Assembly: GCA_030016385.1 (NCBI GenBank) | Contig: JASEJN010000026.1 | Location: 1-42,753 of the forward strand | DNA length: 42,753 nucleotides | Direction of reading: 5' to 3' | Source of the DNA: Clostridiales bacterium | GTDB taxonomy: Bacteria; Bacillota; Clostridia; Clostridiales; Oxobacteraceae | Shown here: positions 41,623-42,753 of the stretch, piece by piece | Layout: every line of letters starts with the position of its first letter | How positions within the stretch are numbered: the first letter of the stretch is position 1 | Position numbers and translations under genes: made by a program | Notes under the pieces: generated by a model | Databases searched by the model: none | Told to the model about the DNA's origin: nothing | What the model saw: the letters and a program-made list of their open reading frames with translations, nothing else

Positions 41623-42607
41623 TATGATATATGGGAACCTGAAAAATGGTTTTTTAAGCAGTTCGTTGAGAATCAAGCATAACAGGCTTGAAAGCATATC
41701 AAGAGTGTTCAATCATATACCCCATAAGTTATACAGAATCGCATTATATATTCTTTTGTTTAGCATAGCTTTTGTATTTTTGTATCCATTCTTATATGTA
41801 TTTATTACTTCATTAAAAACATACAGGGATATCAACGACTTCACAGTAAACTGGATACCGAGGAGCATCAAATATCAAAATTATATTTTCGCGATCAGAA
41901 TTCTGGGTTATTTTAAGTATATAACGAATTCCGTTCTGCTAACTGTAATCGGTACATTAGGACATTTGATTTCATGTTCATTTATAGGTTATGGATTCGC
42001 AAGATATAAATTTCCAGGAAAAAATATATTGTTTTTCATTGTTATATTATCGATAATAGTACCAATACAAACATTAATCGTCCCTCTTTACATGGCATTT
42101 TCAAATTATGGATGGGTGAATACGTATCTCCCGATACTTGTCCCAACATTTTTTGGATTTGGATTAAGAGGAGGACTGTTTATATTTATATTCAGGCAGT
42201 TTTATACAGGCTTTCCAAAGGAACTTGAAGATGCGGCTAAAATAGACGGATGTGGGTTTCTAAGGACATACTGGAGTATAGTGCTTCCGGTTGCAAGGTC
42301 GGTGTTCTGGGTAGTAATAGTCCTTTCAATGGTATGGCACTGGAACGACTTCTATGAACCATCCATATATATAAATAAAATGGCTCTTACAGTTCTGCCT
42401 GCAAGACTTCAGACCCTTGTCAATTATGTCAATAATCCACAGGGCGATATATTCTTCGGCATGTTGCTTGAAGAAGGGGAAGATACAATAAATAATGCTG
42501 TACTGATGGCAGGAACGTTCCTAATTATATTTCCCATACTTATGGCTTTTGGCTTCATACAAAAGAAATTCATGCAAGGCATAGAACGGACAGGTCTGGT
42601 AGAATAA
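41606..42607 (+). CDS. Carbohydrate ABC transporter permease (MalG-like), second pair
   Basis: 333 residues; overlaps the preceding permease gene by 17 bp. A long basic N-terminus (about 45 residues) precedes six helices starting LYILLFSIAFVFLYPFLYVFITSLK. EAA loop: LEDAAKIDGCGFLRTYWSIVLPVARS near residues 211-236, with a Cys in an unusual spot. C-terminal AFGFIQKKFMQGIERTGLVE is standard. Forms a heterodimer with the previous protein. ATG follows GGGGGAAAC. Confidence 0.92.
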   Translation: MVKVVNMIYGNLKNGFLSSSLRIKHNRLESISRVFNHIPHKLYRIALYILLFSIAFVFLYPFLYVFITSLKTYRDINDFTVNWIPRSIKYQNYIFAIRILGYFKYITNSVLLTVIGTLGHLISCSFIGYGFARYKFPGKNILFFIVILSIIVPIQTLIVPLYMAFSNYGWVNTYLPILVPTFFGFGLRGGLFIFIFRQFYTGFPKELEDAAKIDGCGFLRTYWSIVLPVARSVFWVVIVLSMVWHWNDFYEPSIYINKMALTVLPARLQTLVNYVNNPQGDIFFGMLLEEGEDTINNAVLMAGTFLIIFPILMAFGFIQKKFMQGIERTGLVE

Positions 42608-42614
42608 AAATAAA

Positions 42615-42655
42615 TGCCCAAAAATTGGTTGAATTGCGCAGACAGTTTTTGGGCA
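42615..42655 (+). terminator. Hairpin after the second permease pair
   Basis: TGCCCAAAAA / TTTTTGGGCA, 10 pairs with a 21-nt loop, starting 8 bp after the stop. No T-run follows the stem, but the stem itself ends in A5/T5. A moderate terminator candidate. Confidence 0.5.
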
Positions 42656-42712
42656 ACATGAATTAATCATAAGTGCCGACACTATTGGCCAAAGATGCAG
42701 GTTATAAAAGTG

Positions 42713-42753
42713 TGCTGCTGCACAATGAACTATTTATTCATTGTGCAGCAGCA
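42713..42753 (+). terminator. Long perfect hairpin at the window edge
   Basis: TGCTGCTGCACAATGAA pairs perfectly with its complement across a 7-nt loop (17 pairs), ending exactly at the last base. Probably the operon's main terminator, but the tail that would prove it lies outside the window. Confidence 0.6.

Noticed and set aside
42673..42753. Frame running off the window end, beginning GTG
   Set aside because: It runs through a perfect 17-bp hairpin and lacks a ribosome site, so a terminator explains the sequence better.
1..42753. CRISPR arrays, rRNA and tRNA genes
   Set aside because: No regularly spaced repeats, rRNA-like conserved blocks or cloverleaf with GTTC-type arm was noticed in either orientation; absence was judged by eye only.

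Overview
The window looks like chromosomal DNA of a low-GC, endospore-forming Clostridia (Bacillota). The evidence is AT-rich intergenic DNA, strong AGGAGG-type ribosome sites with frequent TTG/GTG starts, a CwlJ/GerQ-type spore germination pair, two promoters fitting the SigH consensus, a CtsR-like heat-shock operator and a remnant of a LoaP-type antiterminator. No rRNA, tRNA or CRISPR was seen. All functional names come from reading motifs by eye; no database search was possible.

Region 1 (1-11,300) is a housekeeping mosaic: a DUF3810 membrane metalloprotein, aspartate kinase, a two-gene ABC-2 exporter, Hsp20, a patatin-like lipase, a short-chain dehydrogenase diverging from a serine-palmitoyltransferase-like enzyme, and an RMD1/DUF155 membrane protein. 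Two families of long inverted-repeat elements (A, about 245 bp; B, about 174 bp) lie in several of the gaps, some whole and some reduced to one arm.

Region 2 (11,170-22,860) holds a YhaO/YhaN-like nuclease-ATPase operon followed by a TSUP permease, a phosphohexomutase, a GerQ-like/CwlJ spore pair, an anchored extracytoplasmic protein, MurJ, and the stump of a polysaccharide locus. The stump is a SigH-type promoter, a broken LoaP-like gene and a minimal sugar-phosphate transferase.

Region 3 (22,860-26,780) is a decayed mobile island. It has a frameshifted pRiA4b ORF-3-like gene, an apparently intact Phd/RelE-type toxin-antitoxin pair, a frameshifted IS21 istA fragment, an ImmA/IrrE gene with an in-frame amber codon, and two divergent Xre/Cro regulators. 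The regulators are separated by four operators arranged as two mirror-image pairs.

Region 4 (26,780-42,753) is a co-directional carbohydrate locus. An orphan solute-binding lipoprotein and a terminator/attenuator come first, then a putative polysaccharide-lyase-like toroid protein and an oligogalacturonate lyase. Next is a tightly packed run: a giant binding protein with two CBM-like modules, two permeases, an exported NHL-TPR-Yip1 membrane protein, a DUF5696 protein with a probable glycoside-hydrolase-like barrel, and a second permease pair. No ATPase is encoded here, so a shared MsmX-type ATPase is inferred. This run is the best candidate for an undescribed system. It could couple pectin-type oligosaccharide capture, surface processing and import, with the Yip1 and DUF5696 proteins as uncharacterised partners.
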